A DNA stretch of 64,000 bases from Virgibacillus natechei (GCF_026013645.1 NZ_CP110224.1:248001-312000), one strand, 5' to 3'; positions 37,600 to 46,774 are shown, counted from the first letter of the stretch. Numbers and translations: made by a program. The notes: a model not told the origin generated them from the letters alone.

Positions 37600-37649
37600 A
37601 GCCACTTTCCTTTTGGAGTGAGAACTCTATGAGGAAGGTGGCTTTTTTT
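37600..37649 (+). terminator. Terminator immediately before the integrase start
   Basis: AGCCACTTTCC and GGAAGGTGGCT form an 11-bp stem followed by seven T residues, and the integrase ATG comes 1-2 bases later. The 3' arm contains the only ribosome binding site (GAGGAAGGTGG). Confidence 0.8.
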
Positions 37650-37650
37650 A

Positions 37651-38565
37651 ATGTTATTAAGATTTGCTTACAAAGAATTTTACTCAGACAAAGAACTGGA
37701 AGGGCTCAGAAAGAGAACGCTGGAAGGTTATACAATGTTTTTTGATATGTTTCTGGATTGGTGCGACCAGAGAGAGCTAAAACATATTGAGGAGGTCACT
37801 CCAAGAGTGGTCAAAGGTTTTCTTTCTTATTGCAAGACCGAGAGAGGAAATAACCCCACGAGTTTAAACACAAAGCTAAAATATTTCAGGACCTTTTTCA
37901 GCTTCTTAGTTGCTGAGGGGTTGCTTGATAGTAACCCTACAAAGACAATAAAGACAGCAAAAGAGGATATTTCTATACAAAGCTTCTCAGATAGTGAAAT
38001 AAACCAAATACTTTCCCACCTCAGGAGGAATAAGAGGAAGGAAAATGACTTTCACGCTGTAAGAAATTACTCTATTTTTGTCACTCTATTGGGGACTGGC
38101 GTGAGAATTGGTGAGCTGGTTAACCTTAAGTGGTCTGATATTCATTTTAAAGAGGGATATATAACGGTGTTTGGTAAGACCAGAAGGCAAGAAGCAATCC
38201 CAATGATCGAGAAGGTAGCCAATGAGCTGGGCTTTTGGAAAAGCTATTGTGAAAGCTCTTTTGATAATCTTAACCCTTATATATTTGTTAATCGACAAAA
38301 TAAGACAATTACAGTAAACGCTATCAAGTGTTTTTTCAAGCGACTCTCAGCAATTATGGAGATGAAAGGTGTCAGAGTTTCAGCTCATACATTGCGCCAT
38401 ACGTTTGCTAGGAAGTTTATTGAGAATGGTGGAGACGTTTCTGTACTCTCAAGGATTCTCAGACACCAAAACTTACAAACAACTTCAAGGTATTTAAAAT
38501 TCTTCTCTAACAAGCTGGCTGAGGATAATGACAAGTATAACGCTTTAAGGGATATCAGCTTATGA
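37651..38565 (+). CDS. int: Tyrosine recombinase (island integrase)
   Basis: 304 residues with an N-terminal SAM-like DNA-binding domain (TLEGYTMFFDMFLDWCDQRE) and a catalytic domain with the full set of residues: R in GTGVRIGELVNLKW, K in the following beta hairpin (VFGKTRRQEA), H-x-x-R in AHTLRHTFA, H in LRHQNL, and Y in TTSRYLKF. It is closest in layout to XerC/XerD-like short recombinases. It lies next to attL and reads away from it. A terminator abuts its start, so its expression is probably limited or uses element-internal signals. Confidence 0.93.
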   Translation: MLLRFAYKEFYSDKELEGLRKRTLEGYTMFFDMFLDWCDQRELKHIEEVTPRVVKGFLSYCKTERGNNPTSLNTKLKYFRTFFSFLVAEGLLDSNPTKTIKTAKEDISIQSFSDSEINQILSHLRRNKRKENDFHAVRNYSIFVTLLGTGVRIGELVNLKWSDIHFKEGYITVFGKTRRQEAIPMIEKVANELGFWKSYCESSFDNLNPYIFVNRQNKTITVNAIKCFFKRLSAIMEMKGVRVSAHTLRHTFARKFIENGGDVSVLSRILRHQNLQTTSRYLKFFSNKLAEDNDKYNALRDISL

Positions 38566-38592
38566 AGGAGTTATTAATAGGGAGGTTGTTTT

Positions 38593-38712
38593 ATGAAGCA
38601 TATTAGTGATGGCTGGATAAAATTAATAGTTGAAGCTAAACAGCTGGGACTTACACACTCAGAAGTTAGGGAGATACTTCAAAAGGGAGCTGGCTCAAAT
38701 GCTAAAGATTAG
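38593..38712 (+). CDS. SinI-like antirepressor peptide
   Basis: 39 residues, MKHISDGWIKLIVEAKQLGL then THSEVREILQKGAGSNAKD. WIKLIVEAKQLGLTHSEVRE matches the SinI/SinR dimerisation motif (W/V-x-L-M/I-V-E-A-K, P/S-E-E-I/V-R) of B. subtilis, where SinI disables the repressor SinR by swapping this helical hairpin. ATG follows GGGAGGTTG. No SinR-like partner is adjacent; the XRE protein at 45702 lacks the domain. It may act on a host SinR or an element repressor elsewhere. Confidence 0.75.
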   Translation: MKHISDGWIKLIVEAKQLGLTHSEVREILQKGAGSNAKD

Positions 38713-38875
38713 TAATTCATATGAGTTGCACAAGCTCAGGGAGCAAAAGAAAGTTCTTAAATACTTAATAAAACAAGACACCAGCGAGAAAGATAAAAAG
38801 ATACACCAAAGAACACTGAAAGAAGTAGAGGAAAAGCTTGAGCAAGTAACAAATAATATAAGGACATGCGAATAA
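38699..38875 (+). CDS. Small coiled-coil protein
   Basis: 58 residues, MLKISNSYELHKLREQKKVL then a charged heptad-rich tail. The ATG overlaps the end of the SinI-like gene by 14 bp and follows AAGGGAG, so both are co-translated. Function unknown. Confidence 0.55.
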   Translation: MLKISNSYELHKLREQKKVLKYLIKQDTSEKDKKIHQRTLKEVEEKLEQVTNNIRTCE

Positions 38876-38883
38876 GCAAAATA

Positions 38884-38975
38884 AAGGAGCTCCCCTTCAC
38901 AGTTTGGCGACTGAGGGAAGCTCCAGAAACTAATACTAGAGGGGTTTACACGGAAACCCCTCCAAAGCTCATTAT
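38884..38975 (+). terminator. Pair of hairpins before the replication-type gene
   Basis: GGAGCTCCCCTTC pairs with GAGGGAAGCTCC across 38885-38923, and GAGGGGTTT with AAACCCCTC at 38939-38962. The T run lies some 30 bp later (38990), so a terminator or a leader structure are both possible. Confidence 0.5.
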
Positions 38976-39032
38976 AAGGGCTATGGGGGTTTTTTTCAAG
39001 TGTACTCCCTCCAATCACTGGAGGAGAAACCA

Positions 39033-39815
39033 ATGGAGGAGTTAAGAGGGCTAGAGACCTTTGAGACGGTTCAAGAAATGGATAACGCTACAAATGAAGC
39101 CTTGACATATTTTGACCTTAAGACAAGTGAGAGAGATATACTTTTGAAGCTATCTCAATACTCTTGTAAATTTGTAGGGGTCAGCTATATGAAAGTGAGG
39201 AAACTGGCTCAAGAGGTGAAGCTATCAGAGCGCACTGTTAAACGTGCTCTCAAGCGATTGAGTGAGCTTGGTATCATTACAAGGGTAAAGCAATTAAGAC
39301 CTGTGAGAGGTGGCTGGGGTGCTTCCATAACTGTGATTAACCCCTCTCATTGTCATATCGAGCTGGCACCACGCCCAGAGGAGGAAACTCCAGAGGGGAC
39401 AAGCTCTAAAGGTGCCAGCTCAAGAAATGAAACTATTTATTTTAAAGCTATCAAGATCATTAAAGAATTACGACAGCCAGAGGGTTTTACTCTTGATTAC
39501 AGCTATTTAGAAGCTTATGGAGTGCCAGCTCATTTCATTGGTACAGTAAAGCCATTCATAAACCCAGAGGAAGCTTTTTCATTATGGGGAAAAGTACAAG
39601 CTTGCTGGAAGAGATATGCTCCAGATGTTACAGATATTCTTGAGCCAGCTATCCAAGCGTTTAAAGCTAGTGTTACAGCTTATAAGTTTAAGCGCATTAA
39701 GAGAAGCTTTGGAGCGTACTTCTGGGGGACGCTCAGAGGTGTCTTTACGGTGGAACAAAGAAAGCAATTATCTGCAAGTAACCTATTAGGTTGGAATTGG
39801 TTAACAGGGGACTGA
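39033..39815 (+). CDS. HTH replication-initiation-like protein
   Basis: 260 residues with a winged-helix region (YMKVRKLAQEVKLSERTVKR ALKRLSELGIITR), then a low-complexity stretch (PRPEEETPEGTSS) and a basic C-terminal domain (FKRIKRSFGAYFWGTLRGVF). This design is common for plasmid and satellite replication or regulatory proteins of Firmicutes, without firm functional proof. ATG 39033 is chosen since GGAGGAG lies 7 bp before it; a GTG at 39000 is not preceded by a site. AGCT occurs about every 50 bp, as in other backbone genes. Confidence 0.6.
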   Translation: MEELRGLETFETVQEMDNATNEALTYFDLKTSERDILLKLSQYSCKFVGVSYMKVRKLAQEVKLSERTVKRALKRLSELGIITRVKQLRPVRGGWGASITVINPSHCHIELAPRPEEETPEGTSSKGASSRNETIYFKAIKIIKELRQPEGFTLDYSYLEAYGVPAHFIGTVKPFINPEEAFSLWGKVQACWKRYAPDVTDILEPAIQAFKASVTAYKFKRIKRSFGAYFWGTLRGVFTVEQRKQLSASNLLGWNWLTGD

Positions 39816-39888
39816 GGTCTTGTGTATCTATTCTTTTGGCATATTTGCTATAATCATAGCAAAGGAAATTATAGGGGGGAATTACTTT

Positions 39889-40785
39889 TTGAACCTACCA
39901 ATTAAACAGCATATTATACCTAAAACGTATTTAAAACAATTTACTTCAGATGATAAAAATATATGGCTGTTTCAGAAGGATACAAAGCACTTCAGAGAGC
40001 AAAGTATTAATAAAGTTCCGATAATAAAGGACTTCTATACTGTTACTGATGAAGAAAATGATGGCAAGAAACTTTATGATTTTGAATACTTTCTGGCAAA
40101 CGATATAGAGCCACTTTATCAGCTTTATATCGAACAGTTACAACGAGGAAAACTGTTGAGCGAATTAGAGAAAAATCATTTTGCTTTTTTTGTGTCATCC
40201 CAAAAGTTAAGGTCAGTAAGCATGAAGGATAAAATAATAAAAGAAATTGAAAGAGCTTTTAAGTATGGTGAAGCTGGTGAGTGGTTTGATAAAACTTCAA
40301 TTGAACAGTTTACCCAACATTTTTATGAGGATGGAAAGGAAATTACATACGAGGAGTTTCTCGAAAAGTCTGAGGGAAATTTGGATGAGATTCCATTGGA
40401 TATTAGTAAAGATTGTTTTGTTCAATTCTTACCTGAGAAAATGAAGGATTTTGCTGAAACGCTAGCTTCTCAGAATTGGAGCTATCTCAGAGCACCTAAA
40501 GGTAGATGCTTTATTACTTCTGACAATCCAGTTATTTTAGATAATGAGATTGGTGATTCTACTTTTCCCTTTAAAGGTGGTATTTTCCCGTTAACTACAC
40601 AGTTAGCACTCAATATTAATTCTTTAGAAGAAAAATTTAGGGTAGTAGGTGCTAAGGAGTTAAGAAAAATTAATCAGCAAATAATAAGAAATTTTGATAG
40701 ATTTGTATTCTCCCATAATGAAGGTATTCTAAGAAGTAATATTAAGAAGAACTCACGTTTAATGGAGGTGACTAAATATGTCTGA
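39889..40785 (+). CDS. DUF4238-domain protein (possible defence cargo)
   Basis: 298 residues starting LNLPIKQHIIPKTYLKQFTS, the H-x-x-P-x-x-Y-L-x-x-F signature of DUF4238, followed by IWLFQKDTK, a helical middle, and the late CFITSDNPVIL block. DUF4238 proteins are frequent in mobile elements and next to defence genes; no reaction is known. TTG 39889 follows ATAGGGGGG. The stop overlaps the next gene by 8 bp. AGCT is not enriched in this gene, unlike in its neighbours. Confidence 0.8.
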   Translation: MNLPIKQHIIPKTYLKQFTSDDKNIWLFQKDTKHFREQSINKVPIIKDFYTVTDEENDGKKLYDFEYFLANDIEPLYQLYIEQLQRGKLLSELEKNHFAFFVSSQKLRSVSMKDKIIKEIERAFKYGEAGEWFDKTSIEQFTQHFYEDGKEITYEEFLEKSEGNLDEIPLDISKDCFVQFLPEKMKDFAETLASQNWSYLRAPKGRCFITSDNPVILDNEIGDSTFPFKGGIFPLTTQLALNINSLEEKFRVVGAKELRKINQQIIRNFDRFVFSHNEGILRSNIKKNSRLMEVTKYV

Positions 40786-41392
40786 AAAGGTTGTACTTAC
40801 TTGCCCACACTGTGGAAATAAAACCCTTATGAAAACACTTAATAGTTATGTGAAAGGAACAGAAACCCCTATGGGTTATGATGAATTATTTCAAGCAACA
40901 GATACTTTTGAGGTATTTGAGTGCCCTGTCTGTGAGGGCTTCCACTTGTTTCATACTCACATGAACTCTGAAGATTATCACCATTACCCAGCAGATTATG
41001 ACCCTTATGAAGATGGTGAGGTTTTATACCCTGCCTCTGAAAAGGTAAAATTAAATGGATTGCCTTCTAGTATTAAAAGTGCTTATGAGTCAGCTTTAAA
41101 GGTGCAAAACATTGATGATACTGTTTGTACAATTGCTTTAAGAAGAACGCTTGAAATGGTATGCAAGGATAAAGGGGCTGTTAGGGGTTCGCTTTATGAC
41201 AAGCTTAATGAGTTGCAAGAACAGGGGATTTTGCCCCCATTGATGGGAGACATTTCAAAGGTAATAAAGGATTTTGGGAATATGGCTGCTCATGGTGACC
41301 CAGTTACATTCAATAAGTATATGGTAGAAAGTATGTTTAGGTTTACCAACAAAATACTCGAATATATATATATATTCTCCCCAAAGAAATGA
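40778..41392 (+). CDS. DUF4145-domain protein with zinc ribbon
   Basis: 204 residues with two CxxC pairs (TCPHCGN near residue 9 and ECPVCEG near 48) and a C-terminal DUF4145 helical domain (IALRRTLEMVCKDKGAVRGS, DFGNMAAHGDPV). DUF4145 often accompanies restriction or other defence enzymes. It overlaps the DUF4238 gene, so the two probably work together. Confidence 0.8.
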   Translation: MSEKVVLTCPHCGNKTLMKTLNSYVKGTETPMGYDELFQATDTFEVFECPVCEGFHLFHTHMNSEDYHHYPADYDPYEDGEVLYPASEKVKLNGLPSSIKSAYESALKVQNIDDTVCTIALRRTLEMVCKDKGAVRGSLYDKLNELQEQGILPPLMGDISKVIKDFGNMAAHGDPVTFNKYMVESMFRFTNKILEYIYIFSPKK

Positions 41393-41520
41393 AGAGTGCA
41401 AGGCAAGAAATAGAGTTGCTAACTGGTAAAGGTAGTCACACTCCACCTTCCAAAAAATAACTAAAAAGAGACCTTTGAACTGGGTCTCTCTAACTGTTTA
41501 TCATTAAATTTGAGTGTATA

Positions 41521-41721
41521 TTATTGAAATAGTTTTTCTATCCAAATAACAATATCTTTCCAAAATGAGAATAACATGATAAACCCTACAAGTAACCCAG
41601 TGATAATGGAGATAATTATAGGGTGTCTAGTTGCAAAGTTTCCCTTTGGAGGTTGACTATTATTGTTTCCAATTACTGAGTTTTTTATCTTATTTTTATC
41701 CCCGATTTTAATACTCATCAT
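41521..41721 (-). CDS. Small membrane partner of the AbiTii protein
   Basis: 66 residues: an N-terminal SIKIGDKNKIKNSVIGNNNS motif and one or two helices (IIISIITGLLVGFIMLFSFW) with an acidic end. The start codon shares a base with the stop of the abiTii gene (TAATG), so the two are translationally coupled. The N-terminal motif repeats the one at the C-terminus of its partner. Confidence 0.6.
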   Translation of the reverse strand: MMSIKIGDKNKIKNSVIGNNNSQPPKGNFATRHPIIISIITGLLVGFIMLFSFWKDIVIWIEKLFQ

Positions 41722-42383
41722 TACTCACCACGATTTCCAACCTCACTAGACTTTATGTTGTTATTGTCTCCAATTTCAATAGATTGGTCATAAATAATAT
41801 TAATAATGTTTTGCTCAATATTTTCAGTGTTAGTTTCCTCAGAGAAAACATCAAGAGAATCTAAATTTCCATAGTCTTTTTCTATCGTTAAAATAATACT
41901 GGTTAGTTTACTTTTTATGTTTGCTAATATGCTATAAACTTGGTTTATGTTAACTTTATAACTCATTTTTAGAATCTCAATTTCTTGTGTGAGAATGCTT
42001 TTATAATACACAGTTGGTACGATATTTTCAATTGTACTCTTGGTTTCTAATAAATTTGTTATTCCCAACAAACTATCTGTTAGATATATTTTTCGGATAT
42101 TTTCATTTACAGAAAACTCGACAGAGCTGACAGGAATCACACAATCTTTATATGTGTGTATTACATAATTACTTGAATAATTATAATCTCCATATGGTTG
42201 ACCTGTAAGAATTCTATATCGTGGTACGTCTTCCTCTTTTTCATATCCCTCAATTTCACTATCAATCCATTTATTAATTTCAGTGTTATTTAAATCGAAT
42301 AAAATAACCTTCATTCTCATAAGTACACTCTCAATGTTATTATCACTATTTACTAAGTCAATTAATATTTGACTCCTAGCCAT
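41721..42383 (-). CDS. AbiTii-domain protein
   Basis: 220 residues. The N-terminal 70 residues (LIDLVNSDNNIESVLMRMKV, NKWIDSEIEGYEKEEDVPRY RILTG) match the AbiTii domain, named after an abortive-infection system. The middle is helical, and the C-terminus carries IEIGDNNNIKSSEVGN. ATG 42383 follows GGAGGGG; ATG 42398 overlaps that site. Oriented against the rest of the island, it and its membrane partner form a separate module. Confidence 0.75.
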   Translation of the reverse strand: MARSQILIDLVNSDNNIESVLMRMKVILFDLNNTEINKWIDSEIEGYEKEEDVPRYRILTGQPYGDYNYSSNYVIHTYKDCVIPVSSVEFSVNENIRKIYLTDSLLGITNLLETKSTIENIVPTVYYKSILTQEIEILKMSYKVNINQVYSILANIKSKLTSIILTIEKDYGNLDSLDVFSEETNTENIEQNIINIIYDQSIEIGDNNNIKSSEVGNRGE

Positions 42384-44698
42384 ACTTTTCCCCTCCATAT
42401 TCTCTCTCTATTATAATTCAACAAATCTTATGTTATCCTCTTTATTATATATTAAAAGACCAAACGCCACACTCATTAGAATTACTGTAAGTAATTATCC
42501 CATCAATCAAGCACAATAAGAAATGAGGTGTAAGCCCTTGAGCTGGCTTAACCTGGCATATGCTTATAATGAGTGCTAGGGTGGTATTTAATCGAGCAGG
42601 CTAATGAGCACGCTATAAAGTACACTCTGAGGGCTTATGTGAGTCCAAGAATGTTAACCCAGTATGTAAGTAAAAAAAGAAGGTAAATAAAAAGGGTGTA
42701 ATTTGTGAGCTGGTGCTTGTTTGATTGAGCTTGTAAGGGAACTCACTGGGAGAGTTATGAGCTGGAACGGATAAGGGACACTCACCAGAGAGCTCTCCAG
42801 CGTACTATTAGAGGGCTCTAATGGTTTAACTTGATGGGGTGGCTGTTGGTTTACTCCCTAGCATACTAACGGTAAAACCTCCACCCCGACAGACTCCCTT
42901 TTGAGTAATAAATACTTTGAACAATGTGTAAAGGTATATTACTTTACACTTATAACGCCATACACCCCAACAGTTTTACTCTGTAAAGTTAAATAGCTTG
43001 ACACTTATAAGGGCACTCGCCAGACCCCTAAGAGGACACCAATAAGCCACCTCACCAGAAATTTATATAACTCTGATAAGCCACTCACTGAGTAAGCTCT
43101 TAAGAGACCACTTTTCTCATACTTTCCACCCTCTGGAGACCACTTCCCAGCACTCAATGGAGAGTAAGCCTTGATTTAGAGCCATTTAGTAAACCACTTT
43201 CTTCATAGGGAAGGGGTCTATTGATAAGCTAGCTCATAAGTGCGATTGATAAGACCGACTTACAACCACCTCATGGCATGAGTAACTCCTCGAAAGTGAA
43301 ACTAATTAAGCATACCTCTAGGAGTACATATGAGCACGATCAAGAGCTTATACCTTACTGCTAATGTATTTGTGTGGTAAATCGTAAGTATCACTGTGAG
43401 AGCCCTCTATGGGCTTATTGTGGTATCCACCTCATTTCTTTATATGCTTGACTGAGGAGATACACCTCATAGAAAGCCATATAAAACACGCTGAGAGCTT
43501 TCCTTATCAGTCGAATATTAGAGGACTCACCAGAGAGTTCCCTCCTTTGGAGGTCTATGAGCCAACTCATAAGATACTAGAGAACTCATAACAGACAATA
43601 GCCATAGAAGTTCATATAAGCCACTCTTGATAGTTTACCTCTCCATCTTAATGTTATAAGCCCTTACTGATACAGCCAGCTCATAAGATACAAGAGGGAA
43701 CAGCCAAGGAGTAAGCTGATAAGTCACCATGAGGAAACACCAGACAGCACACCACTAGAGCTCATAGAAGGGGGCTGGTGAGGTGCTGTCTGGTTGTTCT
43801 TTGTGGCTTGTATTGCATGATAAGGAAACGCTTGAGAGGGCTCTAAGGAACTGGCTCAAAGGCTGGAGAGAGTGGGAGCTAATGGGAACAACTCAAGAAT
43901 TATAAGGGGTGGGGGGGGAGCTCACACACACACTTAGACATTTACAGAAAACATGAGGGGGAATAATTTTTTTATTAAATATTTTGGTTAAATTAATTAC
44001 TCTCTGGAGAGTATTCTCTTGAGTACGCTGGAGAGCCCTATAATTAAGCCAACTCATAGCCACCCAGAGAACTCACTGGAGAGTTTAAACCGCATAACAC
44101 CAGCGAATAGTTAACACCTCACAGCTCCCCTAGTGAGTGCACTCAAAAGCTCCACTTCATAGTGCACAAAAGAAACCAGCTCAAGGATAAAACTATATTT
44201 TATTTATTAAAAATAGAAGTTTACTATTGAGAGTGTAAAATATTTTTATTTGTTGTTATACCAGTAGTTTAACTGTATCATTAATGCTTTTTTATGCTAT
44301 TTCACTACACACTTTCTTAGTATTGTTAAGTGATTAACGCTTTAACAGTACACTGATGAGTTAAACTAAAGAATTGAGCTACATAAAAGATATAAATAAT
44401 AAAAAGAAAGTAACTAAAGAGAATAACCAAAGAGTTAAAAAATAGTAGTACCACCTCAATATAAAGATATATAAAACATAACTACCACTAAAGAAGTAAC
44501 TAAAGAATTAAACTAATAGCGACATAAATAATTATTAATAGCATTATATGAGGTGGACAATAAGAGTTAAGCCAATAGCTCCCCCCTCAAGTGCTCCCAC
44601 TAGCAACCCCTTGAGCCAGTTTTACAATAGTGTAATAAGACTCAAGTGAGACAGTAGGTGTCAAACCCTTGGGGCTCTAAGCGTTAACCCCCTTTTAT

Positions 44699-44753
44699 TC
44701 AAGTGCATATTTGATACTGGGAAGGCTCATCAAGTGCATATTTGATACTGGGA
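44699..44753 (+). repeat. Two tandem 24-bp repeats, 31-bp period
   Basis: TCAAGTGCATATTTGATACT-GGGA occurs at 44699-44722 and 44730-44753. Similar in style to iterons. Confidence 0.85.
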
Positions 44754-45183
44754 TAGCTCCCCCTCAAGTGCTTTCACTAATAACCCTATGAGCTTGGCGT
44801 TTTTGTCGTAGACAAGAACAAGATAATCATTTTACCTTAAAAGCAGGATAAAGCCAGTCATGACAAGGGTTTAACCTGCTTTTAATACCCTCGGTTTCAA
44901 AGTCAATATTTATAACTGGTGGGGGTACTATTCGATACATACCCAGCCATAATTATAAAAGTTGCACGCCATTAAAGTCCCCTATGAGCCAGCAACCCAT
45001 TAGAAGCATTTAAAGAGTCCTCTCAGCGTTTTTAATCCTTCAAGGTAAAACTCCCTTGCTATAACCCAAAGACACTCATGATCCCCACTCTGAGCTTCAT
45101 AATATAACTTTCCCCATGAAAAGGGTATGAATTTTTACATATAGCTGAAAGCCAAAAGAGCCAACCCACTAAACACTTGGCTG

Positions 45184-45206
45184 ATAATGTTTAGTAGAGG
45201 GACAAA
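45184..45206 (+). repeat. 23-bp direct repeat, copy 1
   Basis: ATAATGTTTAGTAGAGGGAC-AAA; second copy at 45342-45364. Confidence 0.85.
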
Positions 45207-45341
45207 AAGTAAGACAACTAGAATAAAAGGGAGATAGAAAAATAAAATTAAAATTGTTAAATACTTAGAGCCCCAAGGGTTACAGCGTTTTAACTACCCC
45301 TGAAATAGCCAAAATGAGCGTTTTTAGTACACGCTTTCCTA

Positions 45342-45364
45342 ATAATGTTTAGTAGAGGGACAAA
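45342..45364 (+). repeat. 23-bp direct repeat, copy 2
   Basis: Same 23 bases as 45184-45206, 158 bp apart. Between them an inverted CTTAGAGCCCCAAGGGTT (45267) mirrors CCCTTGGGGCTCTAAG at 44667. Confidence 0.85.
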
Positions 45365-45701
45365 TAAAAGGAAAATAATCAGCACTTGTTTTATAGCAAC
45401 TCCCTATTTCTCTAGGTTTTCTCTTATCCTGTTTATTACCTTTATAGCCCCAAGCCAGCTATCAAAATAATGGCTCTAATAAATCATGCTTCTCTCTCCT
45501 AAGTTTGAAGCTAAGTGATTGAGCTTGCCACGACCTCCAAGGGAGCGAGCGAGCCAACTAACTCACCTAATAATCATTTCTTCCGTTATATTTTATTTTG
45601 ATGTAAGAATATCTCCCTTGAGCTAGCTTAACAGCTGGCTACTTTATTGGGGGTTAGATAACAAAATTAAACAACTAATAAGGAGGTTAAAACCCATGTA
45701 T

Positions 45702-45905
45702 ATGTTAAGAAACAACCTACACAGCTTGTTAGACTCCAAAGGGGTATCTCAGTACCAACTAGCTGATAAATTAAACGTAAGCCCCCCCGCGATAAGCAGA
45801 CTAGTTAACGCTAGGGGAATGAGCCCCCAATGGATTGAGAGAATTTCTAATGAACTACAAGTGGAGGATATAAGCAAAATAGTAAGCATTGTAAAAGTAA
45901 AGTAA
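45702..45905 (+). CDS. XRE-family HTH regulator
   Basis: 67 residues (MLRNNLHSLLDSKGVSQYQL start) with one helix-turn-helix, VSQYQLADKLNVSPPAISRL, and little else. Likely a repressor or copy-control protein of the island. ATG 45702 follows GGAGGTTAAAAC; ATG 45696 is in frame just before. It is followed after 47 bp by the replication-type gene. Confidence 0.85.
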   Translation: MLRNNLHSLLDSKGVSQYQLADKLNVSPPAISRLVNARGMSPQWIERISNELQVEDISKIVSIVKVK

Positions 45906-45952
45906 TGAGAAGACAACTTGCAAAGCTCCTCTGAGGAGCAGGAGGAAGGGAA

Positions 45953-46774
45953 ATGAATGAGGGGTTTTACGATTTAACAGTCAGAGAGATAACTGAGCAA
46001 GGTGGAACAGTAATAACACCAGTAGAAGTTGAAAGAAGGCAAGCTTACAAGAAAAGAAACAAGCTTATTGATTCAGATAAAAGGTATTTCACACAAATAA
46101 ATGATAAGGGGTGCTCAATGGTGGTAAATACATTGACTTTAACTCAAGCTGGGACGCTTCTTAGTATGTTTGCTTATATGGAGGAGGGCTCAAGTGGCTA
46201 TCTATATTTTAATAGCAAGCGATTGAGTTTAAAAGATTTCTCTAAGCTAATTAACAAGGGATACGATAGCACTAAAAGAAACGTTACTGAGTTGGTAAAC
46301 CTTGGATATATTACAGCTCATAAGAGTGGAAAAACGACCCACTACTCAATTAATACACAACTGGCAACAAGAGGAAAAGCGACTGGAGAGGGCTTCTTTT
46401 CGAGGGTGTTTATTGTTCAACTAAGAGAGGTCATAAGAAAGGGCAAGCTTCAAGAGCTGGGATTATTCATGAATTTACTCCCACACTTTAACACTAGAGC
46501 TTATGTGGTATGTAACAACCCCCATGAGTTGGAGCTTAATGATATTGAGCTATTGAATAGAGAGCGAATAGCTGAAATTACTGGCTTAAGCTTACCAACT
46601 GTAAAAAGACTTATTCCAAGTATGATGAGAAATGGCTTATTGACTGGTGTAAAGACTTGGAGAACAGCTATTATTTTACACCCTAAGTTAGTGAGCAGAC
46701 AACTGAAAAAGGTAACTCTTGAGGACGTAACTGACATTATAGAGAATGAGTTAAACAAAAAGCGTGACTGGTAA
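45953..46774 (+). CDS. Winged-helix replication-type protein
   Basis: 273 residues with two winged-helix-like regions: SLKDFSKLINKGYDSTKRNV TELVNLGYITA (about residues 87-117) and RERIAEITGLSLPTVKRLIP SMMRNGLL (about 203-230). VREITEQGGTVITPVEVERR near the N-terminus recalls RepL-like plasmid initiators and phage replisome organisers. A replication or regulatory role is probable; I cannot name the family. AGCT density is high, as in the backbone. Confidence 0.6.
   Translation: MNEGFYDLTVREITEQGGTVITPVEVERRQAYKKRNKLIDSDKRYFTQINDKGCSMVVNTLTLTQAGTLLSMFAYMEEGSSGYLYFNSKRLSLKDFSKLINKGYDSTKRNVTELVNLGYITAHKSGKTTHYSINTQLATRGKATGEGFFSRVFIVQLREVIRKGKLQELGLFMNLLPHFNTRAYVVCNNPHELELNDIELLNRERIAEITGLSLPTVKRLIPSMMRNGLLTGVKTWRTAIILHPKLVSRQLKKVTLEDVTDIIENELNKKRDW

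Larger units (their letters stand above)
42384..45695 (+). other. 3.3-kb noncoding segment of the island
   Basis: No frame with a credible start, length and ribosome binding site is visible on either strand over 3.3 kb. The sequence is dense in short recurring words (CTCATAAG, CTCACCAGAGA, GAGCTGG, AGCTC), and from about 44.6 kb it holds longer direct and inverted repeats listed separately. It could hold a replication or transfer origin, a long noncoding RNA, or decayed genes; the repeats favour an origin-like or RNA role. Confidence 0.6.

Noticed and set aside
39000-39032. GTG 39000 as start of the replication-type gene
   Set aside because: No ribosome binding site before it, whereas GGAGGAG stands 7 bp before ATG 39033.
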